A model generated the notes under the pieces. The model worked only from the letters and a program-made list of their open reading frames with translations, was not told where the DNA came from and did not search any database. From an uncultured Verrucomicrobia subdivision 3 bacterium (GTDB taxonomy: Bacteria; Verrucomicrobiota; Verrucomicrobiia; Limisphaerales; UBA11358): a stretch of 47,473 nt of DNA. Below are positions 1 to 9,257 of the stretch, one piece after another. The position numbers and the translations under genes are program-made. Where the stretch lies: contig CAINLR010000008.1 in assembly GCA_903850425.1 (NCBI GenBank), positions 1 through 47,473 of the forward strand, given 5' to 3'. Every line of letters begins with the position of its first letter. Position 1 is the stretch's first letter.

Positions 1-41
1 ATCAAATCGAAGCCCCGTAATCGCCACCGCACCCAATCATG

Positions 42-72
42 GGCAACCGGAAAAACTCCGGTCGCCTTTTTT
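42..72 (+). terminator. Candidate intrinsic terminator of a gene off the left edge
   Basis: A 10-bp stem (42-51 with 57-66, one A/C mismatch) around a 5-base loop is followed directly by six T on the + strand. A + strand reading frame entering from the left edge stops at 18-20 (TAA), so the hairpin would end a convergent gene lying outside the window. On the minus strand no T-run follows the stem, so it is unlikely to serve the exosortase gene. Confidence 0.4.
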
Positions 73-118
73 GTCCCGGATCAAAACTACCCAACATTTT
101 CAAACCGCCGCCCCAACA

Positions 119-1186
119 TCATGTCCGCGCCGCCGCCCACACCCGCCACGCATACCACCCCGACACAGCAAATTCCACCAGCCCGATCCAAGCGAGCAAT
201 GCGAAGGCAAGGCGGTTGGAGGATGAAGCGTGAAGCGTGGAGCGTGTGGGGCTTGATGGTCGGTGCTCTGTGGCCGGAGGGCGGTGAGCGGAGGGTGGAT
301 TTCCGCGCGCGAGCCATTGCCCGATGAACCAGAGCGCAGAGAAACAACCGAGCAAAATCAACACGCCCGTTGGATCATGCCAGCGGCTGATGGCCGGAAT
401 ACCCTGGCGGGTGGCCACCCACACCAGCACCAGCAACCGGGCGAGATTGAGCAGCAGCGCCAAAAGGAACCCCGCCACCAGGCAAACCGCCCGCCGCCCG
501 ACAGTCAATTGATACAATTCTCCGAGGAACAGGGAAATCATCAACGTGGCTTGGAAAGATCGGATGCCACTGCACGCCTCATCAACGTTCACCTGACCAG
601 TCGCCACCTCAATGACGTTGCCATGCGCCAGAGTCGGGATGCCAATCAAGCCGGCCAGTTCGCAGGTCGCATTGACATCCACCTGGGTTAGGGTCTGGAT
701 TAACGGATCCTCGACCATCGTCGGCCAAGGCACCGCCACAAGAAAAAACGCCACTGGAAAAGCGAACCTTTGAATGCTTTGTCGGCCACCAAACCAGTTT
801 AGGACGATGAGGGTGCCACCTACGGCCAGCAGAGCCAGTCCCCAACTCACCAAACTCCAATCGGGATTGGCTTCCTGGATCAGCCGGATCGGCAGATAAA
901 AGAAAACGCCCAGCGCCAAGAGAAAATAAAAGCCGGAAGCTGGAAGCCGGGGAGGCACCGAGGAAGGAAGTCGAAGGTCAGGGGGCGGTAGCCTTTGGCC
1001 CCTGATTCTGTGCCAGATCAGATACGCGCACAAAAACGGCACGCCCCAACCATAGGAATACTGCGGATTATTTGACCAAGAAACAGCAAGTTGCCGAAAG
1101 GCATTGCCCCAGAGATAGAGCAGCACCAAACCAGAAGCCAGCCCCAACCACGGCCGTTTCCATGGCATGTTCAACTTACTGGCCAT
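119..1186 (-). CDS. xrt: Exosortase (multi-pass membrane transpeptidase)
   Basis: This is an integral membrane protein of about 355 aa with some eight hydrophobic segments. It carries the exosortase/archaeosortase catalytic set: Cys in DEACSGIRS (about residue 205), Arg in NLARLL (about 250) and His in RWHDPTG (about 270). The family cleaves and transfers C-terminal PEP-CTERM-type sorting signals and is usually encoded in exopolysaccharide loci, as here. The open frame extends to a TTG at 1246; I prefer the ATG at 1186, just ahead of the first membrane segment. After the core the protein has a Pro/Ser-rich linker and one more hydrophobic helix ending WRVWAAART. That helix resembles the start of an EpsI-like extension, but no EpsI domain follows within the window. 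Confidence 0.88.
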   Translation of the reverse strand: MASKLNMPWKRPWLGLASGLVLLYLWGNAFRQLAVSWSNNPQYSYGWGVPFLCAYLIWHRIRGQRLPPPDLRLPSSVPPRLPASGFYFLLALGVFFYLPIRLIQEANPDWSLVSWGLALLAVGGTLIVLNWFGGRQSIQRFAFPVAFFLVAVPWPTMVEDPLIQTLTQVDVNATCELAGLIGIPTLAHGNVIEVATGQVNVDEACSGIRSFQATLMISLFLGELYQLTVGRRAVCLVAGFLLALLLNLARLLVLVWVATRQGIPAISRWHDPTGVLILLGCFSALWFIGQWLARGNPPSAHRPPATEHRPSSPTRSTLHASSSNRLAFALLAWIGLVEFAVSGWYAWRVWAAART

Positions 1187-1255
1187 AGGCTTTAGCCGGT
1201 TGCGGTGGCTGTGAAGATTTTGGCCGGCGGGCTGCCGGGACCCCAAGCTGACAGT

Positions 1256-1858
1256 TCAGACAGGGGAAACTCCATAGCGAAATAAATACCAAAGATTCTT
1301 GGGATATTCTTTTAGAATAAAAACTGTTGGCGAGCCCCAACTTTTCTTCACCTCGGCCGACTGATAGGTTGGTTGTGAGAAGAAAGCTAGGTCCGAGCCG
1401 AATTGTTTGAAGCAGTTGAGAGCGCGCCGGGTGTGATACCACGAGGTCACAATTAAGGCGCTTTTGCATCCATGCGCGCGCATGATCTGAATAGAAAAGA
1501 TTGCGTTTTCTGCTGTGCTGTCGGCTTTAGTATCAACCCATATCGAATCTTCCGGGATACCGGACTGTATCAATTGCCGGCGATACATTTCGTTTTCTCC
1601 GCTAATAATGACATGCGTCGCCCAGCCAGCCTTGAACAATGCAGTCACGCGCTCCACGCGAGAGCCATCCTCACCACCAAGCAAGACCACGACGTCCGCC
1701 TCCCTAGGTTGATCGGCCACACACAAAAATGCAGGCGCCAATAGTAGTCCTAACACGGGGAGTAAAACCGAGGCCAGCAGCACCGCCACCAAGCAGTGTT
1801 TCACATACCGTCGCAAAGTCGCTTGCGCTGGAATTGAGCGACGAACCTGTGTTTTCAT
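1256..1858 (-). CDS. DUF218 / YdcF-ElyC-SanA family membrane-anchored protein
   Basis: About 200 aa. An N-terminal membrane anchor (residues about 20-45) precedes a DUF218 domain with ADVVVLLGG, the STAENA segment and IVTSWYHTRRA near the end. DUF218 proteins (YdcF, ElyC, SanA) act at the cell envelope and recur in exopolysaccharide loci, but their reaction is not settled. It lies directly upstream of the exosortase in the same direction. The frame opens at a TTG (1879); the first ATG is at 1858 and is taken as the start. A second DUF218 gene lies at the other end of the cluster (24260-24883). Confidence 0.8.
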   Translation of the reverse strand: MKTQVRRSIPAQATLRRYVKHCLVAVLLASVLLPVLGLLLAPAFLCVADQPREADVVVLLGGEDGSRVERVTALFKAGWATHVIISGENEMYRRQLIQSGIPEDSIWVDTKADSTAENAIFSIQIMRAHGCKSALIVTSWYHTRRALNCFKQFGSDLAFFSQPTYQSAEVKKSWGSPTVFILKEYPKNLWYLFRYGVSPV

Positions 1859-2075
1859 TTCTGCTGATACGGTTTCCAATTTTCCTCGTTAGCAACTTTG
1901 CGCAGCTCGTTAGCCATGCAAGAATAACATTGCGCAGTCGCTCTCTAGAGGGATCCTTTGTTTTCGACACAATTAGATATTCAAAAATGGTGCGCCCTAA
2001 AAACGTGCGACCACAATCAAGAGCCACCACATCCCGAAACTCCTTTTGACTACTGAATCTAATGAAATTCCATCG

Positions 2076-2921
2076 TCAAGAAGTGCGGTTTCTATTTCGC
2101 CATTCATGCGCCTTAAAAACATTCAACATCTCGTAAGTCGCCAGCAGCCGGCAAAACATATAGCCGGCACGTCCGTCCAGAAACCCCAATTTCAATACAT
2201 AACTATAATAAAAACGTAGGATGGGACGGAACGGCAGTCGCCGTGACCAGACGCGCAATTTCCGGCGTGCCGAAAGGTATCCCCCGATCCTCGCGCCGGC
2301 TGCCCCCAGTTGCTCGCCGCAGACCTCCACCTCCGCCTCCCAATTAGAATAGCGATTATGCTTTTCTACCCAAGTAAAGATGTCAGGGTATGCGTAGTGT
2401 AACATGTCGTTTTTAAGATGTGAGGTTGTGCCTTTCAAAACGACGTGCTCGTGGACCTCATTGTCGCCAGAAGCCGTGTCGCTAGTCTGCACTACTTCGT
2501 AACGGCCATGCTGGTGTCGGAACAGGCGTAAGTTCCAACTGGGATAATATCCACAATGGCGGATCCATTGACCGAGAAAAATAAAACGCCGGTTGATAAA
2601 ATACCCATCGGCGCGTGGCTGTTTCAATTCTGCCTGAATTTCCGTCGCCAATTCGGGCCCAATACGTTCGTCGGCGTCGAGAATAAGCACCCACTCATTT
2701 TTCCAGGGCACACTGGCCAACGCCCAATTCTTTTTTTTGGGAAATCTGCCGTTCCATTGAAACTGCACCACGGTTGCCCCTTTGCTCTGGGCCAGCTCCA
2801 CGGTGCCATCGGTGGAACCGGAGTCCACCACCACAATTTCGTCCGCCCAGCGCACCGATTCAATGCAAGCGGCGATATTGGCGACTTCATTGCGGACCGG
2901 AATGAGAACCGAAATGCTCAT
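2076..2921 (-). CDS. Glycosyltransferase family 2 (WaaE/KdtX-like)
   Basis: 281 aa with a GT-A fold. The N-terminal ISVLIPVRNE is followed by VVDSGSTDGT (nucleotide-sugar binding, about residues 31-40) and the metal-binding DAD in LILDADERIG (about 82-84). The FPKKKNWAL stretch and overall length match the WaaE-like branch that transfers glucose or a related hexose to an LPS core or polysaccharide lipid. It is cytosolic or membrane-associated. The ATG at 2921 fits the start of the domain. A 217-bp gap separates it from the DUF218 gene downstream. The acceptor sugar cannot be read from sequence. Confidence 0.88.
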   Translation of the reverse strand: MSISVLIPVRNEVANIAACIESVRWADEIVVVDSGSTDGTVELAQSKGATVVQFQWNGRFPKKKNWALASVPWKNEWVLILDADERIGPELATEIQAELKQPRADGYFINRRFIFLGQWIRHCGYYPSWNLRLFRHQHGRYEVVQTSDTASGDNEVHEHVVLKGTTSHLKNDMLHYAYPDIFTWVEKHNRYSNWEAEVEVCGEQLGAAGARIGGYLSARRKLRVWSRRLPFRPILRFYYSYVLKLGFLDGRAGYMFCRLLATYEMLNVFKAHEWRNRNRTS

Positions 2922-2957
2922 TTCAAAAAGCTAAATTTCGAAAGCAGAAACAGGAAA

Positions 2958-3506
2958 TTAGCATTTGAGAACGCGTTTCTTTATCGCGCGCGCGGGGTTG
3001 CCGGCAATGACCGTCCACGGTTCGACATCTTTGGTCACGACGGCTTGCGCTCCCAACACGGCACCCTCGCCCACCGTCACATCCGGTCCAACGAATGCGT
3101 CGGCGCATATCCACACCTGATCATGGATAATAATCGGTGGTTTAAGCAACGGTAAATCCTGCTGTGTGTAATCATGTGTGCCAGCGCAAAGATGCGCCCG
3201 GTGAGAAATGGTGACCCTCTGGCCTAAAGTAATCGGACCGAGATTATAAATCAGCGCGTCCTCGCCAATTGCGCTCCAATCGCCCACCGTTAAATTCCAC
3301 GGAAAATAGATTCGCGTGGATGGATAAGTGTTCACTTGCCTGCCAATTGATGCACCGAAGCACCGAAGCACCATCCGCCGCCAGCCAAAGCACGGACGGG
3401 GGCTCAAACTAAAAACCAATTTTCCAACACTCCATAGCACCCGTCGAAATTGTTCGGCAACCGTATATTTCTCAGCCGAACGGTTCCTTGAAATATCGAG
3501 GCTCAT
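2958..3506 (-). CDS. wcaF: WcaF-type sugar O-acetyltransferase (left-handed beta-helix)
   Basis: 182 aa. Imperfect hexapeptide repeats run from about residue 55 to 175 and end with GNPARAIKKR, the usual tail of LbH acetyltransferases. The segment SHRAHLCAGTHDYT carries the likely catalytic histidine. The N-terminal region and length match the colanic-acid WcaF group, which uses acetyl-CoA to O-acetylate a repeat-unit sugar. Its ATG overlaps the stop of the upstream methyltransferase by 4 bp (ATGA), so the two are probably translated together. The symbol is by family; the exact substrate is unknown. Confidence 0.85.
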   Translation of the reverse strand: MSLDISRNRSAEKYTVAEQFRRVLWSVGKLVFSLSPRPCFGWRRMVLRCFGASIGRQVNTYPSTRIYFPWNLTVGDWSAIGEDALIYNLGPITLGQRVTISHRAHLCAGTHDYTQQDLPLLKPPIIIHDQVWICADAFVGPDVTVGEGAVLGAQAVVTKDVEPWTVIAGNPARAIKKRVLKC

Positions 3507-4129
3507 TTTGGTTTTCGCGCAATAGCAATCATCGATTTGGCCAGCACCGGAATCCGACCGACCCGAAGAAATCTGATGTCTGTAAAACCGGCTTCCTTTA
3601 ATAGTTGCCCAAGTGTTTTGATTGACCAGAACTTGATATGTCCATTATCCCACAACGCTGTGGAGTGGTCGTCACATTTGCCTAGAATTGCGATGGCTAA
3701 GTTTTTTAGGTAGCCGTGATAAGGCGTCGAAATAATCGCCACACCTTCTGGTTCAAGTAAATCGTAAATACGTCCGGCAAATTGTCTTGGCGCGTAAACA
3801 TGTTCGATCACCTCAAGGCTCGTAATCGCTTGAAATTTGCCAAAGCGTCCAGCCAAATCCTCCTCCGTTGAACCGATTTCAAGCCGCAGTTGTGGATAAG
3901 CGACGTTTGCATTTTCTATTCCCGTTTGTGATGGATCAACCCCGCAGACAGAAAACCCTTGTGTAGAAAGGGAGCGAGCAAAAGCCCCGGATCCGCAACC
4001 CAAGTCAAATACCCGTCGAGTGGCTGATCCGGCCAATACAGCATTCAATGTCAGATGAACTGGCCCCCAAAGATACGCATGCGTATGGGCCGCTCCAGCA
4101 TCGACATATTTATAACCAGAAATATTCAT
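3503..4129 (-). CDS. Class I SAM-dependent methyltransferase
   Basis: 208 aa with a single Rossmann methyltransferase domain. Motif I is VFDLGCGSGAF (about residues 40-50), followed by the acidic CGVDPS at the end of strand 2 and LEVIEHV in motif IV. The family (Methyltransf_11/23, UbiG-like) methylates small molecules; here a sugar O-methylation is the natural inference from its place between a glycosyltransferase and WcaF. It overlaps wcaF by 4 bp and starts 6 bp after the upstream GT4. Confidence 0.85.
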   Translation of the reverse strand: MNISGYKYVDAGAAHTHAYLWGPVHLTLNAVLAGSATRRVFDLGCGSGAFARSLSTQGFSVCGVDPSQTGIENANVAYPQLRLEIGSTEEDLAGRFGKFQAITSLEVIEHVYAPRQFAGRIYDLLEPEGVAIISTPYHGYLKNLAIAILGKCDDHSTALWDNGHIKFWSIKTLGQLLKEAGFTDIRFLRVGRIPVLAKSMIAIARKPK

Positions 4130-4135
4130 GTTTTA

Positions 4136-5434
4136 CTATTCAAAAAACACGCCCGGCTTGGTCCCTCCATGTCGAACCCACTCATAAAGCGCCCGCATGT
4201 CCTGCCCAATCTTCTGCCACGCATACTTTTCCTCAACCAGTTGGCGTCCACGGTGCCCCATGTCGGCCCGGCACTCGTCATCCAAGGCCGTTGCTTCGCG
4301 CAAAGCGGCAGTGAGCGGTTCCACGCCAATTTCAACCCACCAACCGCAGCGGCGGGAAATCAATTCTTCCCAAGGTGTCCCGTGCGTTGTGATCACCGGG
4401 ACACCTACTGCTAAGGCTTCGGCAATGGCGATACCAAAATTTTCGGTGAAACTCGGCAGGACAAACAAATCCGAGTCCGCCAGAAAACGCCATTTTTCCT
4501 GGCCATCTACCATGCCGGCAAAAATGAAATCACCGGCAATCCCATGCTTGTCTAAGGCCGCCTGAATCTCCCGACGATGCCCTGCTTCGTCGGGCCCCGC
4601 GATAATACAGCGCCATCCGTGAGGACGAACCCGCACCCAAGCCTCAACCAAGTTCAAAAGTCCTTTGACCGGATGGATCCGCCCCAGAAAGAGCATGGTT
4701 CGCTTGCCAGAAGTTGAAGCAAAGCGAGCGGATGACAAGGGGGGGACTTCCGACTTCCAACTCCTGACTTGTGGCAAATCCACTCCGTTGGGAATCAGGG
4801 CGACCGGCTTGGAAGAAAACAACTTAGAGATATGTTTTGCTTCTGACCGAGAGGTCGCCACCAGAACCCTAGCACCAAGTAGGTCGCGCCGCTGATAGAT
4901 CTGCCAGGCGAGTTTCTTTTTCCAAGCCTTGTGCCGCAAGGCCCAAGGAGCAAGCATACCGCAGGGGGAACTAATAAAGGGCAGTCCCAGGGTCGCTGCA
5001 ATTGTTGCTGCACCATGGTTGCCTGGCATCCACAGGCCGAAGTCATGAAAAATATCAATTTCATTGCGCCGGAAACCCTGTGCAATCGCTGCACGGATAC
5101 CGGACGACCACTTCCTGCTGCTCTTCAATCCTTGTTGTGCCGAGATCCTAATGACGCGGACTCGTCCATCCCTTGGCGCGGCTTCACATTCTGCATCAGG
5201 CAGCGAGCGTGTAAGAATGGTTACCAAGACCCCAGCCTTGGCAAGGTGCTCACTCAGATGTTGAACGACAACTGAAGGTCCTCCGGATGCTCTGGCTAGG
5301 TTCGTGATGCCAAGCCAGACGCGCAACGGGGCCGGTGGCGACGGAGAACAGAAGGCGGAACACGGTTGATCAAAAGCGGAGAGCATGATGCGGAGGAATC
5401 GATTCTTAAGTGAATTAGAAGCAAAAAGATTCAC
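4136..5434 (-). CDS. Glycosyltransferase family 4 (GT-B)
   Basis: Up to 432 aa. The N-terminal Rossmann half has ITNLARASGGPSVVVQHL near residue 43, a glycine-rich acceptor-side loop. The C-terminal donor half has GRIHPVKGLLNLVEAW and the retaining-GT E-x7-E signature in SFTENFGIAIAEALAVG. It adds one sugar from a nucleotide donor to the lipid-linked repeat unit at the inner membrane face. The longest frame starts at GTG 5434; ATG 5386 would remove 16 residues before the domain and is equally plausible. No gene is visible in the 220 bp between it and the next GT4. Confidence 0.87.
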   Translation of the reverse strand: MNLFASNSLKNRFLRIMLSAFDQPCSAFCSPSPPAPLRVWLGITNLARASGGPSVVVQHLSEHLAKAGVLVTILTRSLPDAECEAAPRDGRVRVIRISAQQGLKSSRKWSSGIRAAIAQGFRRNEIDIFHDFGLWMPGNHGAATIAATLGLPFISSPCGMLAPWALRHKAWKKKLAWQIYQRRDLLGARVLVATSRSEAKHISKLFSSKPVALIPNGVDLPQVRSWKSEVPPLSSARFASTSGKRTMLFLGRIHPVKGLLNLVEAWVRVRPHGWRCIIAGPDEAGHRREIQAALDKHGIAGDFIFAGMVDGQEKWRFLADSDLFVLPSFTENFGIAIAEALAVGVPVITTHGTPWEELISRRCGWWVEIGVEPLTAALREATALDDECRADMGHRGRQLVEEKYAWQKIGQDMRALYEWVRHGGTKPGVFFE

Positions 5435-5656
5435 TACAGTTATTCATACCATCCAATCATCGCCAGAATTTTGCAAATAATCAACAAATTGTTGTTCTTG
5501 ATCCCTGGATGAACCATTTTTGCAATTCCCTATTGCCTGTTATCTCCTGTCGACACTCAACACTTCCCTCGCCGGGTTATCCGTTTGGTTACTACTAAAT
5601 TTCGGCTTTTTCATGATCAGAGTTTGCTTTTCACAATTCAGCTTTTGGTTTTCCCT

Positions 5657-6760
5657 TCACCCACGCCACGGCGCAGCGGGACGTGGACCGCCATTGTAAA
5701 CATGGGACATGATGGCGGCAAAATACCCCGCCACGCGAGCGCCTTCAATGCATCCGGACCATGTTTGGATGCGCTGACGCTCCGCTTGGGTGCGGCGTCC
5801 CTGAATTGCCCATTCCTGCAGCGCTCCGGCCAGGCCCTTGACATCGCCGGAATGAAAAACCGTGCCCAGCCAAGGGTGACGCATCAGTTCCGTCGCCCCA
5901 CAGGCGTCGCTACAAACAACCGGAGTGCCCACCATCAAGGATTCATTCACCACCGCCCCCCAGCCATCTTTGCGGCTAGGCAGAACAACCAAATCTGCCT
6001 TGGCCATTACGGATGGAACTACAGCGCTACCAATTTTGCCCAACCACTCGACCGAGGCTGAAATGCCTAGGCTGTGAGCCAAGACGCGCAGTGTAGCTTC
6101 TTCGGGGCCTTCCCCAACCAGCAGAAGTTGCTTTTTTGTAGTTTTCAACAGGGCAAATGCTCGCAACAGCAAGTCCACCCCTTTAAGCGAGACAAATCGT
6201 CCGACAAAGCAAATCGAAATTACATCCGGCACGGCTATGACTGTTGGCAATAGTGTTGCTGGTTCCGTAACGTAGGAATATGGAAATAGCCGGGAAGAAG
6301 GATAACCACAGAATTGAAACCAACGAACTCCCATCTCGCCCATTGCGAGAATGAAATCATAGTTCCGGCCGATAGTGAGACGCTCGGAGGTGTATTTGAA
6401 GTGCCGCGCTATCCCTGCCAATCCGCGCGGATCAGGAGCTTCTGACATTATGCCCATCTTTCGCCGCAACGAAACACCCAATCTCATTGCTTGTTGTCCC
6501 AACGGCGTCCAGCGCGCTCCGGCAAGAACATGCACCGCTTCTTGTGGATTGGTCTCGATAATCTGCCGGATTGCCTTTGCATCTGGGGCAATGATGATTT
6601 TGGCCCGGCCCAAATTAGGTGTCTGCCACCCCATTGCCAGCCTATCTGGCGTCATGACTTCGGATGCAACCACCACAACATCATGGCCAATAGCCGACAA
6701 TTCACGAAGGAAAGAGGACTGATGCGGACTAATAATGTTCTGCCAGAATATAAAAGACAT
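5657..6760 (-). CDS. Glycosyltransferase family 4 (GT-B)
   Basis: 367 aa. The N-terminal start MSFIFWQNIISPHQS is typical of GT4 enzymes that bind a lipid-linked acceptor. The C-terminal half shows GRFVSLKGVDLLLRAF, LLVGEGPE and the donor-binding SRKDGWGAVVNESLMVG. The first Glu of the usual E-x7-E is replaced by the KDGWG variant. It starts at an ATG four bases after the stop of the Wzy-like gene. Substrates are unknown. Confidence 0.86.
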   Translation of the reverse strand: MSFIFWQNIISPHQSSFLRELSAIGHDVVVVASEVMTPDRLAMGWQTPNLGRAKIIIAPDAKAIRQIIETNPQEAVHVLAGARWTPLGQQAMRLGVSLRRKMGIMSEAPDPRGLAGIARHFKYTSERLTIGRNYDFILAMGEMGVRWFQFCGYPSSRLFPYSYVTEPATLLPTVIAVPDVISICFVGRFVSLKGVDLLLRAFALLKTTKKQLLLVGEGPEEATLRVLAHSLGISASVEWLGKIGSAVVPSVMAKADLVVLPSRKDGWGAVVNESLMVGTPVVCSDACGATELMRHPWLGTVFHSGDVKGLAGALQEWAIQGRRTQAERQRIQTWSGCIEGARVAGYFAAIMSHVYNGGPRPAAPWRG

Positions 6761-6764
6761 AAAA

Positions 6765-8126
6765 CTATTCGTGGAACTGCCCTCCGAGAGAGGAATTATT
6801 CCCAGCTAAAGATTCTATTCCAGACTGTCGGCCACTCCTTATGCGGGTGGCTGTTTTTTGCGGAGGAAATTGCGGCAAATTCACACTATCCAAAACGATC
6901 CCAAGCCAGATCCAAAAGATGAGGCACAGAGGGCTCCCCACCGCGAGAACCCAACCTTCGGCAACTCCATCTAAGGCCATGAACACACCCACACCAAATA
7001 ACAAAGCGGCATGCCTCGGTGGCAAGAAATGATAGCGGCTGATCCACTTTCCTCCGACCCATAGGAATAATATTCCAAAACCAGTGATCCCCGATAAGCC
7101 CGTCATGGATGCTATAGCCAGATAGGATGATCCTGGTTCCACATTTACTTTGCCGCGGTCATCTAGCGCAACTCCTTCATCTTCTCCGCCCTCCCCAATC
7201 CCAATGCCGACACCCCAATAAGGATGGTCCATGAACTCCTTCAAACGAGCGTTCCAAAGCAACTCTCGTGTATTTTCAAACCCTTTTTCTTGAAGTGATC
7301 CGGTTGCATTCGAAAATACTTCTTTGCTTTCTACAAAGTGATATCCACTCCAGCATAAAACGATTCCCAGTAAGCTTACTGTAACAAGATTGAGTTGAAT
7401 CTTTCTCCGTTCCAGAATAACGACGACAGCTAGTGAGACCAACATGGCAACAATCGAGACGCGGGCAGCCGAGGCCACGCAGGAAAAGCAGCAGGCACCG
7501 GCCAGGAACAACCAGACTATTTGGGTCTGTTTTCTCGAAAATATAGATTTACTGACTGCAATGATGCCACCTAATCCTGCTAGCGGCCCCAAAGTATTTG
7601 CGTGAACTGTAACACCAGAAAATGAGCCAAGACCCAAGACAGGCAAACGTAGCCACCACCATAGACATGAAGCGGTTCCAATCACAACTGTAAGAAATAG
7701 GGCGGTTGTCCATGCACCGCTGCGCAACTTGCTGGCCTTTTCGCCCTGCACCACCGGCCCGGCCACCATCACCAACAATGCCAACCCACCAAACTTCTGC
7801 ATTGAATTGTCCGACTGTTCTGAAAACCAAGCACCAGGAAGGCAACATAATATAAATAACATCCCCGCTGTTGCAATTTGACGCCCAGATATAGCAGTGT
7901 AAAGAAAAGCCACGCCGAGGAGAAAATAACCTGCCATGGTTAAGACTGGGCCAACTGTAGGATACAAAATCACTAGAATTGAACTACGCAGAAAGTAAGC
8001 GGCTACTAACAATAGTCCTATGATATGTGGTATTGTCAGCCAACTGATAAAGCTTCCGCCCTTCAATGCATCCTGCCACTCAACGGCGGCTTTTCGGCGG
8101 TTGTTTGTTTGCTTCTGATACTTCAT
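6765..8126 (-). CDS. O-antigen ligase / Wzy-type polymerase-like membrane protein
   Basis: 453 aa with about ten to twelve predicted membrane helices. A large loop between late helices contains NARLKEFMDHPYWGVGIG, which matches the Wzy_C/O-antigen-ligase region (an Arg-rich stretch, then H-P-x-x-G-x-G). Such proteins polymerise undecaprenyl-linked repeat units or ligate chains in the periplasm. As the only candidate in the cluster, beside a Wzx flippase, it is probably the polymerase. Its ATG overlaps the stop of the preceding GT4 by 4 bp (8123-8126). Confidence 0.8.
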   Translation of the reverse strand: MKYQKQTNNRRKAAVEWQDALKGGSFISWLTIPHIIGLLLVAAYFLRSSILVILYPTVGPVLTMAGYFLLGVAFLYTAISGRQIATAGMLFILCCLPGAWFSEQSDNSMQKFGGLALLVMVAGPVVQGEKASKLRSGAWTTALFLTVVIGTASCLWWWLRLPVLGLGSFSGVTVHANTLGPLAGLGGIIAVSKSIFSRKQTQIVWLFLAGACCFSCVASAARVSIVAMLVSLAVVVILERRKIQLNLVTVSLLGIVLCWSGYHFVESKEVFSNATGSLQEKGFENTRELLWNARLKEFMDHPYWGVGIGIGEGGEDEGVALDDRGKVNVEPGSSYLAIASMTGLSGITGFGILFLWVGGKWISRYHFLPPRHAALLFGVGVFMALDGVAEGWVLAVGSPLCLIFWIWLGIVLDSVNLPQFPPQKTATRIRSGRQSGIESLAGNNSSLGGQFHE

Positions 8127-9235
8127 CTTGATAAGGCTTTAGAAAGCCGTTGGAGACAGGCTTTCCAGGTAAATTTCACCGCACGTTCCAACCCCACATT
8201 GGCATGGTGTAGCCGTAGTGTCTCGTTGTTCAAAAGCTCTTGGAGCACCCCGGCCATTTCTCCCGGACTGTTCTCTGCGGTATAAATCCCCGCAGCGCCC
8301 AGGATTTCCGGCACAGCGGTTGAACGGCAGGTGACGACCGGCGTGCCTACTGCCATGGCTTCCGCCGCCGCAATTCCAAATGTTTCATAACGGGTTGGGT
8401 AGAAGAGAGCCAAGGCATCCCTCATCAGAAGTGCCAACCGCTCCGAACCGACATAGCCGAGAAGTTGGACATTATGTAGCTGTGAGGCTTTTGCAGTCAA
8501 TACTGGGTTGTGGTCGCAACCGGCCACCAATATTTTCAAGTCCGGCGTTTGTTGGCGGAGAACCTTTGCCACGCGGATAATTCGGTCTCCGCCATCCAGT
8601 TCGTTGAGACCACCCACACAGATGACGAAGGGGCGGTCGGACGGTTGACCTGATGCGCCACGAGGCCGATAGGCCGCACGGAAAAATTCCTGCTCAACAC
8701 CATTGCCCACCACGCAGAATTTGTCCTCCGGCACTTTGAACCAATCAATCATTTGCTTTTTTAGGAACTCCGATACCGTCAGCACCAGGCTCGCCTGCCG
8801 CAACATCCGGCCGTAGGCAGTTATTCGCCGCAGCCTGATTAGTCGCGCGGACAAACTCCCGGACTGGGGGAGCTGTGGATCCAATTCATGTGCACCGTGG
8901 ATGGTTACAGCGACCCTGCTTTTTTGGACTGGAATAAAATCGTTTTTAGGGCAGTAGAGCCAGTCCGGATTTCCGCACCACCGGTCAGCATAGGGATATC
9001 CAGTCAGGGTCCAAACTAACTCCGACATTTTCCACGAGATGGGCATCTCACGGGCCTCCAGAAACGAAAGACAGCCGGAGCGGTGATGGCTGGTTTGATC
9101 GCGTGCAGCCAAAACAGAAACGTTATTGTCCTGAATCTGGTTCAACCCGCTCGCCATTTGAAGAATGTGCTTGCTCACCCCCGTGGGACTGGGGTGCGTC
9201 GTAAAGCGTAGGTCGGTGAAAACCCGGATGTTCAT
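8123..9235 (-). CDS. Glycosyltransferase family 4 (GT-B)
   Basis: 370 aa. The N-terminus MNIRVFTDLRFTTH leads into the acceptor half; the donor half has ICVGGLNELDGGDRI and the E-x7-E motif in PTRYETFGIAAAEAMAVG. It starts at ATG 9235 and overlaps the Wzy-like gene by ATGA. A decayed copy of this type of N-terminus (FTDLRFTTH) survives at 11912-12028, so this position of the cluster has seen duplication or replacement. The sugar specificity is not visible. Confidence 0.88.
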   Translation of the reverse strand: MNIRVFTDLRFTTHPSPTGVSKHILQMASGLNQIQDNNVSVLAARDQTSHHRSGCLSFLEAREMPISWKMSELVWTLTGYPYADRWCGNPDWLYCPKNDFIPVQKSRVAVTIHGAHELDPQLPQSGSLSARLIRLRRITAYGRMLRQASLVLTVSEFLKKQMIDWFKVPEDKFCVVGNGVEQEFFRAAYRPRGASGQPSDRPFVICVGGLNELDGGDRIIRVAKVLRQQTPDLKILVAGCDHNPVLTAKASQLHNVQLLGYVGSERLALLMRDALALFYPTRYETFGIAAAEAMAVGTPVVTCRSTAVPEILGAAGIYTAENSPGEMAGVLQELLNNETLRLHHANVGLERAVKFTWKACLQRLSKALSR

Positions 9236-9257
9236 GGCAAACTTTTCTCCGCATGGA

